Assembly (NCBI GenBank): GCA_022601195.1
Contig: JAHZIX010000028.1
Coordinates: forward strand, 1-64,000
Direction: 5' to 3'
DNA: 64,000 nt
Origin: Deltaproteobacteria bacterium
Lineage (GTDB): Bacteria; Acidobacteriota; Thermoanaerobaculia; Multivoradales; JAHZIX01
Shown: in pieces, positions 24,051 to 33,604 of the stretch
Layout: each line of letters begins with the position of its first letter
Position numbering within the stretch: position 1 is the stretch's first letter
Notes under the pieces: model-generated
Databases searched by the model: none
What the model saw: the letters and a program-made list of their open reading frames with translations, nothing else
What the model was told of the DNA's origin: nothing
Translations under genes and position numbers: made by a program

Positions 24051-27000
24051 CTAGAAGCGCACACCTACCGAGAAGCGGATGGTGCGCGGTGTCTGGAAGT
24101 CGTTCTCGTTGAGGGCCTGTCCAAAGGTGTCTCTCAACTCGTAGTTGACGCCTTCCACTGGCGTTTCCGTAAAGGGGTCGAAAGGCGCCAGATTGTTGAT
24201 GCCTTCGTTGTCATCCAATCCCTGAGGATCGATCACCCCATCCTCGTTGAAGATGTTGATGACTTCTGGCTGCAGGAAGAGCTCGATCTCCCGATTGCCG
24301 ATACCGATGTTGAATGAGTAGTTGAAGGACAAATCCGTGCGGGTGATGTCGTCCGTGGTGAAAGCGCCGCGGCCACCAAAGTAGTAGAGCGAAGCGCTAG
24401 GCGGAGTTTGGTACCCGGGGTTGTCGACGAAAGGCCTGGTGTCGATGTTGCGGTTCGCCGAGTAAGGCTGACCAGCGAAGAAATTCTGCAACAGGCTGAC
24501 GTTCAACTTATGACGGGCCGTGTCCAGGATGTCGTAGACACCCCAAATGCGGAACTTATGTCTCGAGTCGACCCGGATGTTTCCGTCCGGATAGTGCCAG
24601 GAAGCCTGGCGGTACTCGGGGTACCGGAGACCGGCAAACGTGACCGGTCCACTGTTGGGCGTTTCACCATCAAAGTTGCCTTCCGCCTTGGACAGGGTGT
24701 AGTTCCCTGCCAGGGTGAAGCGATCCGTGAAGCGGTAGCGGAACTGCGTGTGCAGGCCCGTGTACTCGCGGCTCACGACGTCGTTGGCAAAGTTGCCTTG
24801 CAGGGTCAAATCCGCTGAACCGGAGTTGGTGGGCACCGTTCCCGTTTGCAGGTTGGTGACCTGAGCGTAGAAGTCATCCCACTCGCGAAACACCACATCA
24901 GCTCGGAACATGCCCTTGCTGCCCAGACGTTTGGTCACGCCAAAGCTGATCTCGTCTGCCGAAGGAGAGTCGAGACTTTCCTGAATCTGCAAGGTAGCAC
25001 CGGGGACAGTGATGGAGTTGAGGAGATTGAAAAGCGGCGCGCTGCCGTCCTGCTGGCTGAGATCGAACACACCTCCCACGGACTCATACCAATCGAAGAT
25101 GATGCGCAAGGCATCGGGCGAGGAGGTACAGGTGCCGGAAGCGGCGCAGTTCGGGTCGGTGTTGATAGCGGGGCCATCATAGTCCCAGCGGAACTGGCCG
25201 ACAGCGCCACCGTTGGACGCGTTGTCCGCCACGGAGTTAGCGAGAGCCGCCACATAGGTGCCATAGCTAGCGTGGAAGACGATATCGCCGTCACCCTTCA
25301 GGTCGTAGGTCGCGCCGAAGCGAGGACTCACCTTGGAGTCCTGGGCAACCGTCGCTCCGGAGCTGTCGGCGCCGTCGTTCTCGTCAAAGCGGAAGCCAAT
25401 GTTGAAGCTCCACTTGTCGTTGAGCTGCCAGCGATCGTTGACGTAGAAAGAGTTCGTCTTGAAAGAGGTTGGCTGAGCCAGATCCTCGTTGAAGATGGCG
25501 AACCAACGTACCCAAGGAGTCGAGGAGTCGCCCAGCACATTGTTGGGGTCCAAGATCGGAAAAGGACTTCCAGTACCCGCGTCGAGGGCGATATTGCCGC
25601 CCCCATCCCGCACCACGTCAGAGGCGTAGATGGTGAAATCACTGCCAGTCTGGTGATTGATGGAGAAGCGATTGTCGTCAAACGTGTCATAGCCGAAGGA
25701 GATGTCATGGGAGCCAGCCTTCTCCGAGGTGAGGAAGTAGGAGAGCTTACCGAGGATGTTCTCGTTGTCTCTCTTTTCGTCTTCACAGGAGCCGCAGAAA
25801 GTGGGCGCCCAATAGCGGAAGCTCTCACCGCGGGTGCGAATCAGCGTTCCGTCGATGATGTCCGGTACACCACCGGAGCCACGGGCGATCACGAAGTCAC
25901 GATTCGACCACTGGCCTTCGACGAAGAAGTTCGGAGTCAAGATACCGGTGTAGTTGACGGACTTGATTTCCTGGGGATCTTCGCGAGCGGCATTGACGCT
26001 CCTCAGGTCCAAGACGGTGCCAAAGGCGGTACCGCCACGGGTGCGGTCGATTTCCAGATAAGAGCCGATCAGACTGTGGCCTACGGCGGGCGTCACGGTG
26101 AGCTTGCCCTCGAGGCGAGTTTCTTCATCGGTGGTTCCGAAGGCGATGTTGGTGATGCTGGTGTTGTTGCTGCCGGTCAGGCTGCGGTCGCGGCCGGCGG
26201 TGAAGAACCACAGGTGATCCTTCCACAGGAAGCCGCCAAGAGTACCCTCGTAGGTCTCGTTGACGTCGTCAGCCTGGCTGCTGGTCAGGGGGGTTGCAGA
26301 CTCCCAATCCTCGTTGGTGAGGCTGACCCGCAGGGAGCCATCGAACTCGTTACCGCCGGACTTGGTGATGGCGTTGACGACACCGCCGGTAAAGCGGCCG
26401 TACTCGGCAGAGACACCGGAGACAGCGGTCGTAGTTTCCTGAATGGCATCTTCGATGAACAGGGGCAGCACGGAGCCGCGGATGTTCTCGTTGATGACCA
26501 CACCATTGATCATCCAGAGGTTCTCATTGGAGGCTGCCCCGGCAATCGAGGGAGCCGAAGAAGGACCGGTGTTCTGCACACCAGGAACCAGATTGATGGC
26601 CTGGGTGAGGTTCCGGGCAATGGGAAGATTTTCCAGCTCGTCCTGGGTGACATTGGTCGCCCCGGTGGAAGTTTCGGAGATCTCCGATTGGGCTCCGGTG
26701 ACGGTGATCTCTTCGGTCACCACACCGATTTCCATGCTGATGTCAGACAACGAAGTCTGAGCAGCCGAGATCTTGACCTCTCGTACGGAGCTTTTGAATC
26801 CGTCGAGCTCGTAGTTGACGTTGTACTGGCCGGGGGGCAAGAAAGCGAGCTTGTAGTCGCCATTGGCGCCGGTCACGGTGACGCGGGTGCCCTGGAGCTT
26901 GTCGGAATTTGCAGTGACGGTAACACCGGGGAGACCCCCACCGCTATCGTCTGTGACGCGACCGGTGAGAGTACCGGTAGGGTTCTGGGCCAACATGGGT

Positions 27001-27071
27001 GGCGCCAGCAACAAGGCTGCTACCGCGAGGCTAAAAAGTAGCGCTCCTCGGCGGCTATGAATCCTGATCAT
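24051..27071 (-). CDS. TonB-dependent outer-membrane receptor (Oar-like)
   Basis: A 1006-residue receptor starting at the ATG at 27071, which has GGAAGGAGG upstream. The signal peptide ends PPMLAQ. A carboxypeptidase-regulatory-like beta-sandwich follows (GTLTGRVTDDSGGGLPGVTVTA, about 32-110), then a plug domain (about 125-240; SEISETSTGATNVTQDELENLP, YGRFTGGVVNAITKSGGNEF) and a long barrel ending in RFSVGVRF with a terminal Phe, the usual outer-membrane signal. These receptors bind and import or export large ligands using TonB energy. The ligand is unknown. It is divergent from the FG-GAP operon across 529 bp. Confidence 0.92.
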   Translation of the reverse strand: MIRIHSRRGALLFSLAVAALLLAPPMLAQNPTGTLTGRVTDDSGGGLPGVTVTANSDKLQGTRVTVTGANGDYKLAFLPPGQYNVNYELDGFKSSVREVKISAAQTSLSDISMEIGVVTEEITVTGAQSEISETSTGATNVTQDELENLPIARNLTQAINLVPGVQNTGPSSAPSIAGAASNENLWMINGVVINENIRGSVLPLFIEDAIQETTTAVSGVSAEYGRFTGGVVNAITKSGGNEFDGSLRVSLTNEDWESATPLTSSQADDVNETYEGTLGGFLWKDHLWFFTAGRDRSLTGSNNTSITNIAFGTTDEETRLEGKLTVTPAVGHSLIGSYLEIDRTRGGTAFGTVLDLRSVNAAREDPQEIKSVNYTGILTPNFFVEGQWSNRDFVIARGSGGVPDIIDGTLIRTRGESFRYWAPTFCGSCEDEKRDNENILGKLSYFLTSEKAGSHDISFGYDTFDDNRFSINHQTGSDFTIYASDVVRDGGGNIALDAGTGSPFPILDPNNVLGDSSTPWVRWFAIFNEDLAQPTSFKTNSFYVNDRWQLNDKWSFNIGFRFDENDGADSSGATVAQDSKVSPRFGATYDLKGDGDIVFHASYGTYVAALANSVADNASNGGAVGQFRWDYDGPAINTDPNCAASGTCTSSPDALRIIFDWYESVGGVFDLSQQDGSAPLFNLLNSITVPGATLQIQESLDSPSADEISFGVTKRLGSKGMFRADVVFREWDDFYAQVTNLQTGTVPTNSGSADLTLQGNFANDVVSREYTGLHTQFRYRFTDRFTLAGNYTLSKAEGNFDGETPNSGPVTFAGLRYPEYRQASWHYPDGNIRVDSRHKFRIWGVYDILDTARHKLNVSLLQNFFAGQPYSANRNIDTRPFVDNPGYQTPPSASLYYFGGRGAFTTDDITRTDLSFNYSFNIGIGNREIELFLQPEVINIFNEDGVIDPQGLDDNEGINNLAPFDPFTETPVEGVNYELRDTFGQALNENDFQTPRTIRFSVGVRF

Positions 27072-27600
27072 CAAAGGCCTCCTTCCTTCTTTGCACATCC
27101 CTCTTCGCGTTGGCAAAAAGGGCCATCGAGACTGAGATTGCATACACCCCTATTCGGAGGGTTGTTAAACCACTACACAAAGCCGTTGTAGGGGAGAGAT
27201 CTCGCCAAACTAGGGCTTCGGGCCGAAAGGGCCAAAAAATACGCTGCATAGAGCGATCAATGCTACTTGAGACTGCAAGCCCGGGGCCATCTTCGTTCGC
27301 CGCGAGCAGTGGACCTCAAGTCACTCTTTTCATGAGTCTTAGGACTGAAAGACGATTCTCGTTGGAGCGGTTCGGAGGGAGAAAAAAGCTCTCGATCCAA
27401 ACAATTGGACTCAATAAAATGAATCCGTGAGATTCTGGACCTCCTCTTCAGGACCCGAAATCTCGTTGCGACTCGCACGAGAAAAAGTGTTTCAGCTCTA
27501 GCTCTGAGGGCAGTATACAACGGCCGAGCCCAGGGAGAAATCGCTAAGAAGGCTATACTTAGTTGTCCTGCTGGCTAGAGCTGGAATCGGGTAGCCCATC
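27072..27600. other. divergent regulatory region, TonB receptor and FG-GAP operon
   Basis: A 529-bp non-coding stretch. Open frames here are short, overlap each other and lack ribosome-binding sites. It must contain promoters for both directions, but I cannot assign -35/-10 elements with confidence. Confidence 0.4.
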
Positions 27601-29511
27601 ATGAGAAAAGACGAGACCATCAGGGCACAGAATTTTTCCGAGCCGCGTTTGCCGTGGCGCCGACTTTGGATCTTTTTGGGGATTGGGGTCGTCGGCGCTG
27701 GGAGCGTCCTGGGTTGTGGTGGCGGCAAAAAGCCTCCGGCTGTGGCGATCAACGGGGCGGACGAGGCTCCGAAAGGCCATGGAGGTACCTCGAATTCCTC
27801 CCCCAAGGAAACCCTGGAGCCTCCAGGTGTGGGTTCCCAACCGTGGTTTACCGACCAGACGGCCTCTTCCGGTCTCGATTTCGAGCACTTCAACGGAATG
27901 ACGGGGGAGCTTCTTCTCTCGGAGATTACCTGTGGAGGTGGGGCCCTACTCGACTTCGATGGCGACGGCGATCTCGATGCCTTTTTGCTCCAGGGCCAGT
28001 TGGTGGGGGAAGGCAAGACGATGGCGCAAGCGTCCATGCCGACTTCGTATCCTCTACCCCTGACTCACCGTCTCTACCGCAACGACTCTTCGTCAGGACC
28101 GGGAAGCTCGATAGACATCCGATTTACCGATGTTAGCCAACACCTCGGTCTCGAGCCGGCAGCCTATGGTTGTGGAGTCGCGGTAGGGGACTACGATGGC
28201 GACGGTTGGGTCGATCTCTACTTGACTCATTTGGGGCAGAACCAGCTGCTGCGCAACCGTGGTGGAGCCTTCGAGGATGTCACCGAGAGGGCCGGGGTCG
28301 GCGACTCCGGGTCCAGTGTTACGGCAACCTTCTTCGACTACGACAATGACGGATGGCTCGACCTCTTCGTTGGCAACAATGTGACCTTCGACAACTCCGG
28401 TGCCACGGCTTGCTACAGCCTGACCGGAGCACCGGATTATTGCGGCCCGGGAGCCTACCCCGCCGAAGCCGATCGGCTGTTTCACAATCGCGGCGATGGC
28501 ACCTTCGAAGACGTGACGGCCGTCAGCGGTCTGGGAAGGGCAAAAGCTGCGCCGACCTTAGGGGTGGTCTCTGCAGATTTCAATGGTGATAGCCAGCCCG
28601 ATCTCTACGTGGCCAACGACGGTCAGCCGAACTCTTTGTGGATCAACGAGGGGGGTGGAATCTTTTTGGATCGAGCCCTTTTGGCGGGGAGTGCCGTCAA
28701 CGGATCCGGCGCTTCCGAAGCAAGTATGGGGGTAGCGGCGGCGGATTTCGACGGCGACGGGGATGAAGACATCTTCCTAAGTCACCTGGTCAAGGAGACC
28801 AATACGCTGTACCGCAATGATGGTGAAGGCTTTTTCGACGACCACACCCAGGCGGCTCGCCTGGCGGCGCCGAGCTTGCCTTTCACCTCTTTCGGTGCCG
28901 GTTGGCTGGATGTCGACAATGATGGCTGGTTAGATCTGCTGGTGGTCAGCGGGGCGGTCACTCGGTTGCCGGCCTTGGTCCAAGCCAAGGATCCCTTTCC
29001 TTTGCATCAACGGAACCAGTTGTTTCGTAGCTTGGGGGGCGAGGGTGGTGGAGTTCGCTTCGAGGACGCCACGGCTCGAGGAGGGACGGCCTTCGAGGCG
29101 TCCCAAGTGAGCCGGGGGGCTGCCTTTGGGGATGTCGACAACGATGGTGACACGGACGTTTTGGTCATCAACAATGGAAGCTCGGCCCAGTTGCTGGTCA
29201 ACCAAGTCGGGCACACTGCGTCCTGGCTGGGATTGCGTTTGGTCTGGGGTGATCCTCATCGGGATGCCGTGGGAGCGCGAGCTGCGGTCACCCGGCAGGA
29301 CGGCCAAGTGATGTGGCGTCGGGTGCAGACGGACGGTAGCTTCTCGTCCGCCAGTGATCCCCGGCTACTCTTCGGTTTCGCTGGTGCTCCCCCGGAAGAG
29401 TCGACCGCAACAGTCACCGTCCTGTGGCCCGATGGTCGGCGAGAGGAGTTTGCAGACTTGCCGATGGGGCGGTATTCCGTCTTGGTTCAGGGGCAAGGGG
29501 AGAGCGGGTGA
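27601..29511 (+). CDS. FG-GAP/ASPIC-UnbV repeat lipoprotein A
   Basis: A 636-residue lipoprotein. The N-terminal helix (about 22-38) ends in the lipobox VLGC. Six to eight FG-GAP-type blades carry calcium-loop motifs such as DFDGDGDLD, DYDGDGWVD, DYDNDGWLD, DFNGDSQPD, DFDGDGDED, DVDNDGWLD and DVDNDGDTD, predicting a seven-bladed propeller like the integrin alpha head and CRTAC1. The C-terminal ASPIC/UnbV module is GARAAVTRQDGQVMWRRVQT through VTVLWPDGRREEF. It probably binds ligands or surface partners at the cell surface. It is the first gene of an operon with a paralog and a TPR lipoprotein. Confidence 0.9.
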   Translation: MRKDETIRAQNFSEPRLPWRRLWIFLGIGVVGAGSVLGCGGGKKPPAVAINGADEAPKGHGGTSNSSPKETLEPPGVGSQPWFTDQTASSGLDFEHFNGMTGELLLSEITCGGGALLDFDGDGDLDAFLLQGQLVGEGKTMAQASMPTSYPLPLTHRLYRNDSSSGPGSSIDIRFTDVSQHLGLEPAAYGCGVAVGDYDGDGWVDLYLTHLGQNQLLRNRGGAFEDVTERAGVGDSGSSVTATFFDYDNDGWLDLFVGNNVTFDNSGATACYSLTGAPDYCGPGAYPAEADRLFHNRGDGTFEDVTAVSGLGRAKAAPTLGVVSADFNGDSQPDLYVANDGQPNSLWINEGGGIFLDRALLAGSAVNGSGASEASMGVAAADFDGDGDEDIFLSHLVKETNTLYRNDGEGFFDDHTQAARLAAPSLPFTSFGAGWLDVDNDGWLDLLVVSGAVTRLPALVQAKDPFPLHQRNQLFRSLGGEGGGVRFEDATARGGTAFEASQVSRGAAFGDVDNDGDTDVLVINNGSSAQLLVNQVGHTASWLGLRLVWGDPHRDAVGARAAVTRQDGQVMWRRVQTDGSFSSASDPRLLFGFAGAPPEESTATVTVLWPDGRREEFADLPMGRYSVLVQGQGESG

Positions 29512-29561
29512 GAAGGTGGGGGAACAGAAGGAGGCGGCGGCTCGCTGAGGAGCTATGGTGG

Positions 29562-31376
29562 ATGGTGGGGAGCGCAAGGGTTTACCGCGCACTGAGCCTC
29601 CCCGTCTCCGTCCTGGCCTTTCTTGCCTCCTTGTTGAGCTGTGGCCCTGGCAACTCTTCCCCTGGCAACTCTTCCCCTGGCAACTCTTCCCTGGGTGACA
29701 TCGGCAGCGATACCTCTGCACCAACGGATACCATTTTCCAAGAGATCGCCGCCGAATCCGGTCTCCAATTTGAACACTTCAATGGCATGTCCGATGAGTA
29801 CCACATGGCTGAAGTCATGGGAGCTGGTGTGGCTCTCTTCGATTTCGACAACGACGGAGACTTGGATGTCTACCTGGTCCAAGGGGATTTGCTGCCCCCC
29901 GCTGAGAATCTCTCTGAGGCTTCGTATCCCTGGCCGGCCGATGTTCCCCTTTCCGATCGCCTCTTCGAGAACGAGACCGTGGCTGGCGGACCACTGAGCT
30001 TTCGGGATATCTCCGCTGCCAGCGGCCTTCCGGCGACGGCATACGGCATGGGGGTGACCGCTGGCGACTACGATGGCGACGGCTGGACAGATCTATATGT
30101 CACCCAACGAGGCTCCAACCACCTGCTGCGAAACCTAGGAACGGGACGGTTCGAGGAAGTGGCGAAACAGGTCGGCGCCGACGATGATCGTTGGAGTGTT
30201 CCGGCGGTCTTTTTCGACTACGACGGTGACGGACACCTCGATCTCTACCTGGGCAATTACTTGCACTACCAACACGACCGATCCCCCCGCTGTGGAGCCT
30301 TGACCGGCATTCGCGACTACTGCGGTGCTGGGCACTTCGCGGCTCAGGGGGACCGATTGTTGCGCAATCTAGGAGATGGAAGCTTTGCCGATGCCACGAC
30401 TGGGGCGGGCCTTTCCGGGGCTCCTCGGCCAGCGTTGGGTGCCGTAGCGGCAGACTTCGACGGCGATGGCTGGCTGGACCTCTACGTGGGGAACGACGCT
30501 ATGCCGAACCATTTGTGGATCAACCGCGGCGACGGAACTTTCGAGGACCAGGGGGTGCTGGCGGGAGCCGCGGTCAATGGAGAAGGAGAGGCTGAGGCGA
30601 GTATGGGCATCGATGCCGGTGACCTCGATGGGGATGGCGACCTAGATCTCTTTATGACCCATCTGATCACCGAGACCCATACTTTGTTGCGCAATCGCCA
30701 GGGCTTGTTCGAAGATAGGACCACCGCCTCTGGGCTGGCTGCCCCAAGTCGTCTGCACACAGGATTTGGGACCGGCTTTTTCGACTTCGACGGGGATGGC
30801 TGGCTCGATGTCTTTGTGGCCAATGGTGCGGTGCAAAATCTTGCAGCTTTGGTGCACCAGCGGGACCCTTACCCTCTTCATGAAGTGAATCAATTGTTCC
30901 GGAACCTGGGAGGGGGAGGAGAGGAGAACCGAGGGATCCGTTTTGAGACGGTAATGGCGGAGCCGGCGCTGGAGTTTTCCGAGGTTAGCCGTGGGGCTGC
31001 TTTTGGAGATCTGGACAACGATGGCGATACGGATATCGTGGTGACCAACAACAACGGCCCGGTCCGTCTGTTACTGAACGGCAGGAACCCAGGGGACCAC
31101 TGGATCGGCCTCCGAGTCATGACGGGCCATCCCGGGCGAGATGCCACGGGAGCCATGGTGGCTCTATTGCGGGCTGAAAGAGCCCCTCTTTGGCGCCGGG
31201 TTCACGTCGATGGCAGTTATGCTTCTTCTCAGGATCCTCGAGTGCGCTTTCCTCTTGACGAAGAAGATCAGGTCCTCGGCATCCGGGTCGTTTGGCCCGG
31301 GGGAGAGATCGGGCACTTCGAGCCGCCGCCGCGGGGCGGCTACACGACGATCCATCGGGCTGAAGGAAGGAATTAA
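29562..31376 (+). CDS. FG-GAP/ASPIC-UnbV repeat lipoprotein B
   Basis: A 604-residue paralog of the preceding protein. I use the ATG at 29562 (MVGSARVYRAL), just after GAGGAG; longer frames would overlap the upstream gene and add an Arg-rich stretch. The lipobox is LLSC. Immediately after it a perfect 15-bp repeat encodes GNSSP-GNSSP-GNSSL. The propeller motifs DFDNDGDLD, DYDGDGWTD, DYDGDGHLD, DFDGDGWLD, DLDGDGDLD and DLDNDGDTD and the UnbV module (GAMVALLRAERAPLWRRV, IRVVWPGG) are present. The stop is three bases before the TPR gene's start, so the two are translationally linked. Confidence 0.9.
   Translation: MVGSARVYRALSLPVSVLAFLASLLSCGPGNSSPGNSSPGNSSLGDIGSDTSAPTDTIFQEIAAESGLQFEHFNGMSDEYHMAEVMGAGVALFDFDNDGDLDVYLVQGDLLPPAENLSEASYPWPADVPLSDRLFENETVAGGPLSFRDISAASGLPATAYGMGVTAGDYDGDGWTDLYVTQRGSNHLLRNLGTGRFEEVAKQVGADDDRWSVPAVFFDYDGDGHLDLYLGNYLHYQHDRSPRCGALTGIRDYCGAGHFAAQGDRLLRNLGDGSFADATTGAGLSGAPRPALGAVAADFDGDGWLDLYVGNDAMPNHLWINRGDGTFEDQGVLAGAAVNGEGEAEASMGIDAGDLDGDGDLDLFMTHLITETHTLLRNRQGLFEDRTTASGLAAPSRLHTGFGTGFFDFDGDGWLDVFVANGAVQNLAALVHQRDPYPLHEVNQLFRNLGGGGEENRGIRFETVMAEPALEFSEVSRGAAFGDLDNDGDTDIVVTNNNGPVRLLLNGRNPGDHWIGLRVMTGHPGRDATGAMVALLRAERAPLWRRVHVDGSYASSQDPRVRFPLDEEDQVLGIRVVWPGGEIGHFEPPPRGGYTTIHRAEGRN
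29646..29690. repeat. 15-bp perfect tandem repeat, 3 copies
   Basis: CCTGGCAACTCTTCC occurs three times in direct succession, in frame, just after the lipobox cysteine codon of lipoprotein B. It encodes a flexible Gly-Asn-Ser-Ser-Pro linker. Confidence 0.97.
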
Positions 31377-31379
31377 AGA

Positions 31380-33599
31380 ATGGGGTGGATGCCAGGGCAG
31401 GATTTTCGAGAACCTGGTGCTAGAAGACCGGGGGTTAGAGGACCAGGTCTCGAAAGGCCAGGTCTCGAAGGGCTGAGTCGTGGAGAGCAAGGTCTTGGAG
31501 CAAAGAGCTTCGAGAGGCCTCCTGCCCCAGCTGAGCGGGGAGGGAGCAGCTCCCTTGAGAGCCCCTTCGGCAAGGTCCTCCTTTGCCTCGCTTTTGCTTT
31601 CACCGCTTGTTCCGGGCCTTCTACTTTGGATCCTTCTTTGGACCTCGATCCCGTCCCCGCCCTCGAGCTCTCCGGTGCCGAGGCCGGAGCCCGGCAGCAA
31701 TTGGAAGAGAAGCGAAGTGAGCTCGACGCTCTCCTGGCCGACTCGCAAGCCTCTCAAGGGGATCGAGCCGAGGCCTTTGGCGAGTTGGGGCTCCTCTACG
31801 TCACCTACGAGTTTCTCGAGGCAGCCCAGGTTTGTTTCCGGAACGCCGCCCAGTTGGCTCCGGAAGAGTACCGCTGGCCCTACCTTCAGGCCTACCTGAA
31901 CCGAGCTCGGGGCCAGTTGGAGGAAGCTCGTGGAGGTTTCGAACGAGCCCTCGAGCTGGAGCCTTCCTATCTGCCAGCGACCCTTCGGCTAGGGCAAGTG
32001 CGGTTGGAGCTGGGGGACTTGGTGCCGGCTCGGAATCTTTTCGAACAGGCCCTGGAGCAGGACAGCTCCGCCGTATCCGCCCTCGAGGGGCTGGGAAAAG
32101 TGGCTGCCGCCGAAGGGGAGATGGAGACTGCCGTAGAGCGATTCCAGCAAGCTCTGGCTCTTCAACCTTCGGCTTCGAGCCTCCACTATGCCCTTGGCCA
32201 GGCCTACCGGGATTTGGGAGATCTGGAACAGGCTCAATTTCATCTGGAGCGTCGGGGAGACGCTTCGGTTCGCATCGCCGACCCGTTGCTCAATGCTTTG
32301 GCGGAAGTGGCACAGAGTGCCCAATTCTTTCTGGTGCAAGGGGCCGAGGCTCTCGACGATAGTAACTATGAGGCCGCCGCTGCCGCCTACTCTCAGGCTC
32401 TGGAAAGAGATGAGGAAAACCTCACCGCCCTCCGAGGCCTTGGTTTCAGCCTCGAGAAGTTAGGAGATGTGGACGGTGCTCTGGTCCAACTGCAAAAGGG
32501 GGCACTCGTGACCCCACCAGCGGGACCCGAGGGAGGGGCGCAGCGGAAGGAAAAGGCGGAGGTGCTCCGGCTCTTGGCTGGGCTCTTGGTGCGCCAAGGT
32601 CGTGATGAGGAAGCTATCCGCCGCTATGGGGCTTCCCTCGAGTTGGCGGACGAGCAGCCGTCGGTTCTGCTCGAGCTAGCCAATGCCCTGGCTCGCCAAG
32701 GTCGCTTTCCCGAAGCGTTAGAGCGCTACGATCGCCTGTTGGAACTGCAACCGGGGGTCGCCGCGTTGGTGTTGGAGAAACGAGCCACAGTGCTGGTCAA
32801 TCTGGGCCGTGGGGAGGAAGCCGTGAGGGACTTCGAGCGGGCTCTGGAGGCTGCGCCGGGCAATGCCCGGGTTCGGCTGCGGTTTGCTGAGGCTCTGGAG
32901 TTCCTGGGCGACCCGAAGGCAGCAGCCCAACAGCGAGAGATCGCCCGTGAGACGATTCAGGACGGGCCTCAGAAAGCTCGCTTGGCCTTGGTGAATGCTC
33001 GCCACCTGGCTGCTACCGGGGAGTATTCTTCCGCTATCGCCCAGTTGCGAGAAGCCCTGGAGCAGGACCCGAGCTCGGTGGAGGCCCGCTTCCAACTGGC
33101 AGCGGTGCTCGGGCATACGGGAGAGTTCGAGGAAGCCATCGGGGAGTTCCGAGGTCTATTGGCCGCCCAACCCCGGCATGGGGAAGCTCGCCGGGGCTTG
33201 ACCACAGCCCTGATTCTTGGGGGGCGCTATGGAGAGGCCCGAGTGGAGTTACAGGAAGGAATGCGGCTCTTTCCTCGGGATAGCAGTCTCGCCCTGTTGC
33301 AGATTCGTCTGCTCGCCACTTCCCCCGACCCCGCTGTGCGGGACGGAGGGCTCGCTTTGGAAGTGGCCTTGCGGCTGTATGCGGAGCGGCAGGACGCCGC
33401 GGTTCGTCAGGCCCTCGCTCTGGCCCATGCTGCAGCAGGGCAACATAGTGAGGCGGTCGCTCTGCAAAGCGCATTGGTGTCAGAGGCGCGAGCCGCGGGC
33501 CGTGACCGTGCCGCCACGGCCCTTCAACTCAAACTGGATGTCTTCGAAACGGGCCGCGCCTGGACGGCCCGCAACGGAGAAGAAGTGCTGGGAGGGTAG
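31380..33599 (+). CDS. TPR lipoprotein downstream of FG-GAP genes
   Basis: A 739-residue protein. The ATG at 31380 lies nine bases after GAAGGAAGGA and three bases after the previous stop. The first 63 residues are a polar, Pro/Gly/Arg-rich stretch made largely of a 15-bp tandem repeat (GLERP/GLEGL-like pentapeptides). Only then comes a hydrophobic segment (VLLCLAFAFTAC) with a lipobox FTAC. About fifteen TPR units follow (residues about 120-720), with AYLNRARGQLEEARGGFERAL-type helices. TPR proteins scaffold protein complexes. Co-occurrence with UnbV propellers is typical of Acidobacteriota and Planctomycetes; the joint role is unknown. The long pre-signal stretch is odd. Confidence 0.85.
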   Translation: MGWMPGQDFREPGARRPGVRGPGLERPGLEGLSRGEQGLGAKSFERPPAPAERGGSSSLESPFGKVLLCLAFAFTACSGPSTLDPSLDLDPVPALELSGAEAGARQQLEEKRSELDALLADSQASQGDRAEAFGELGLLYVTYEFLEAAQVCFRNAAQLAPEEYRWPYLQAYLNRARGQLEEARGGFERALELEPSYLPATLRLGQVRLELGDLVPARNLFEQALEQDSSAVSALEGLGKVAAAEGEMETAVERFQQALALQPSASSLHYALGQAYRDLGDLEQAQFHLERRGDASVRIADPLLNALAEVAQSAQFFLVQGAEALDDSNYEAAAAAYSQALERDEENLTALRGLGFSLEKLGDVDGALVQLQKGALVTPPAGPEGGAQRKEKAEVLRLLAGLLVRQGRDEEAIRRYGASLELADEQPSVLLELANALARQGRFPEALERYDRLLELQPGVAALVLEKRATVLVNLGRGEEAVRDFERALEAAPGNARVRLRFAEALEFLGDPKAAAQQREIARETIQDGPQKARLALVNARHLAATGEYSSAIAQLREALEQDPSSVEARFQLAAVLGHTGEFEEAIGEFRGLLAAQPRHGEARRGLTTALILGGRYGEARVELQEGMRLFPRDSSLALLQIRLLATSPDPAVRDGGLALEVALRLYAERQDAAVRQALALAHAAAGQHSEAVALQSALVSEARAAGRDRAATALQLKLDVFETGRAWTARNGEEVLGG
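31411..31500. repeat. degenerate 15-bp tandem repeat, 6 copies
   Basis: Six consecutive 15-base units (for example GACCAGGTCTCGAAA, GGCCAGGTCTCGAAG, AGCAAGGTCTTGGAG) share a GGTCT-x-GA core. They encode pentapeptides in the N-terminal stretch of the TPR lipoprotein. Confidence 0.85.
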
Positions 33600-33604
33600 G
33601 TCGG

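Noticed and set aside
24846..27041. 731-codon open frame on the plus strand, antisense to the TonB receptor
   Set aside because: It is a shadow of the GC-rich receptor gene. Its translation has no recognisable domain, while the minus strand carries a complete, motif-rich TonB receptor with a good start and terminator.
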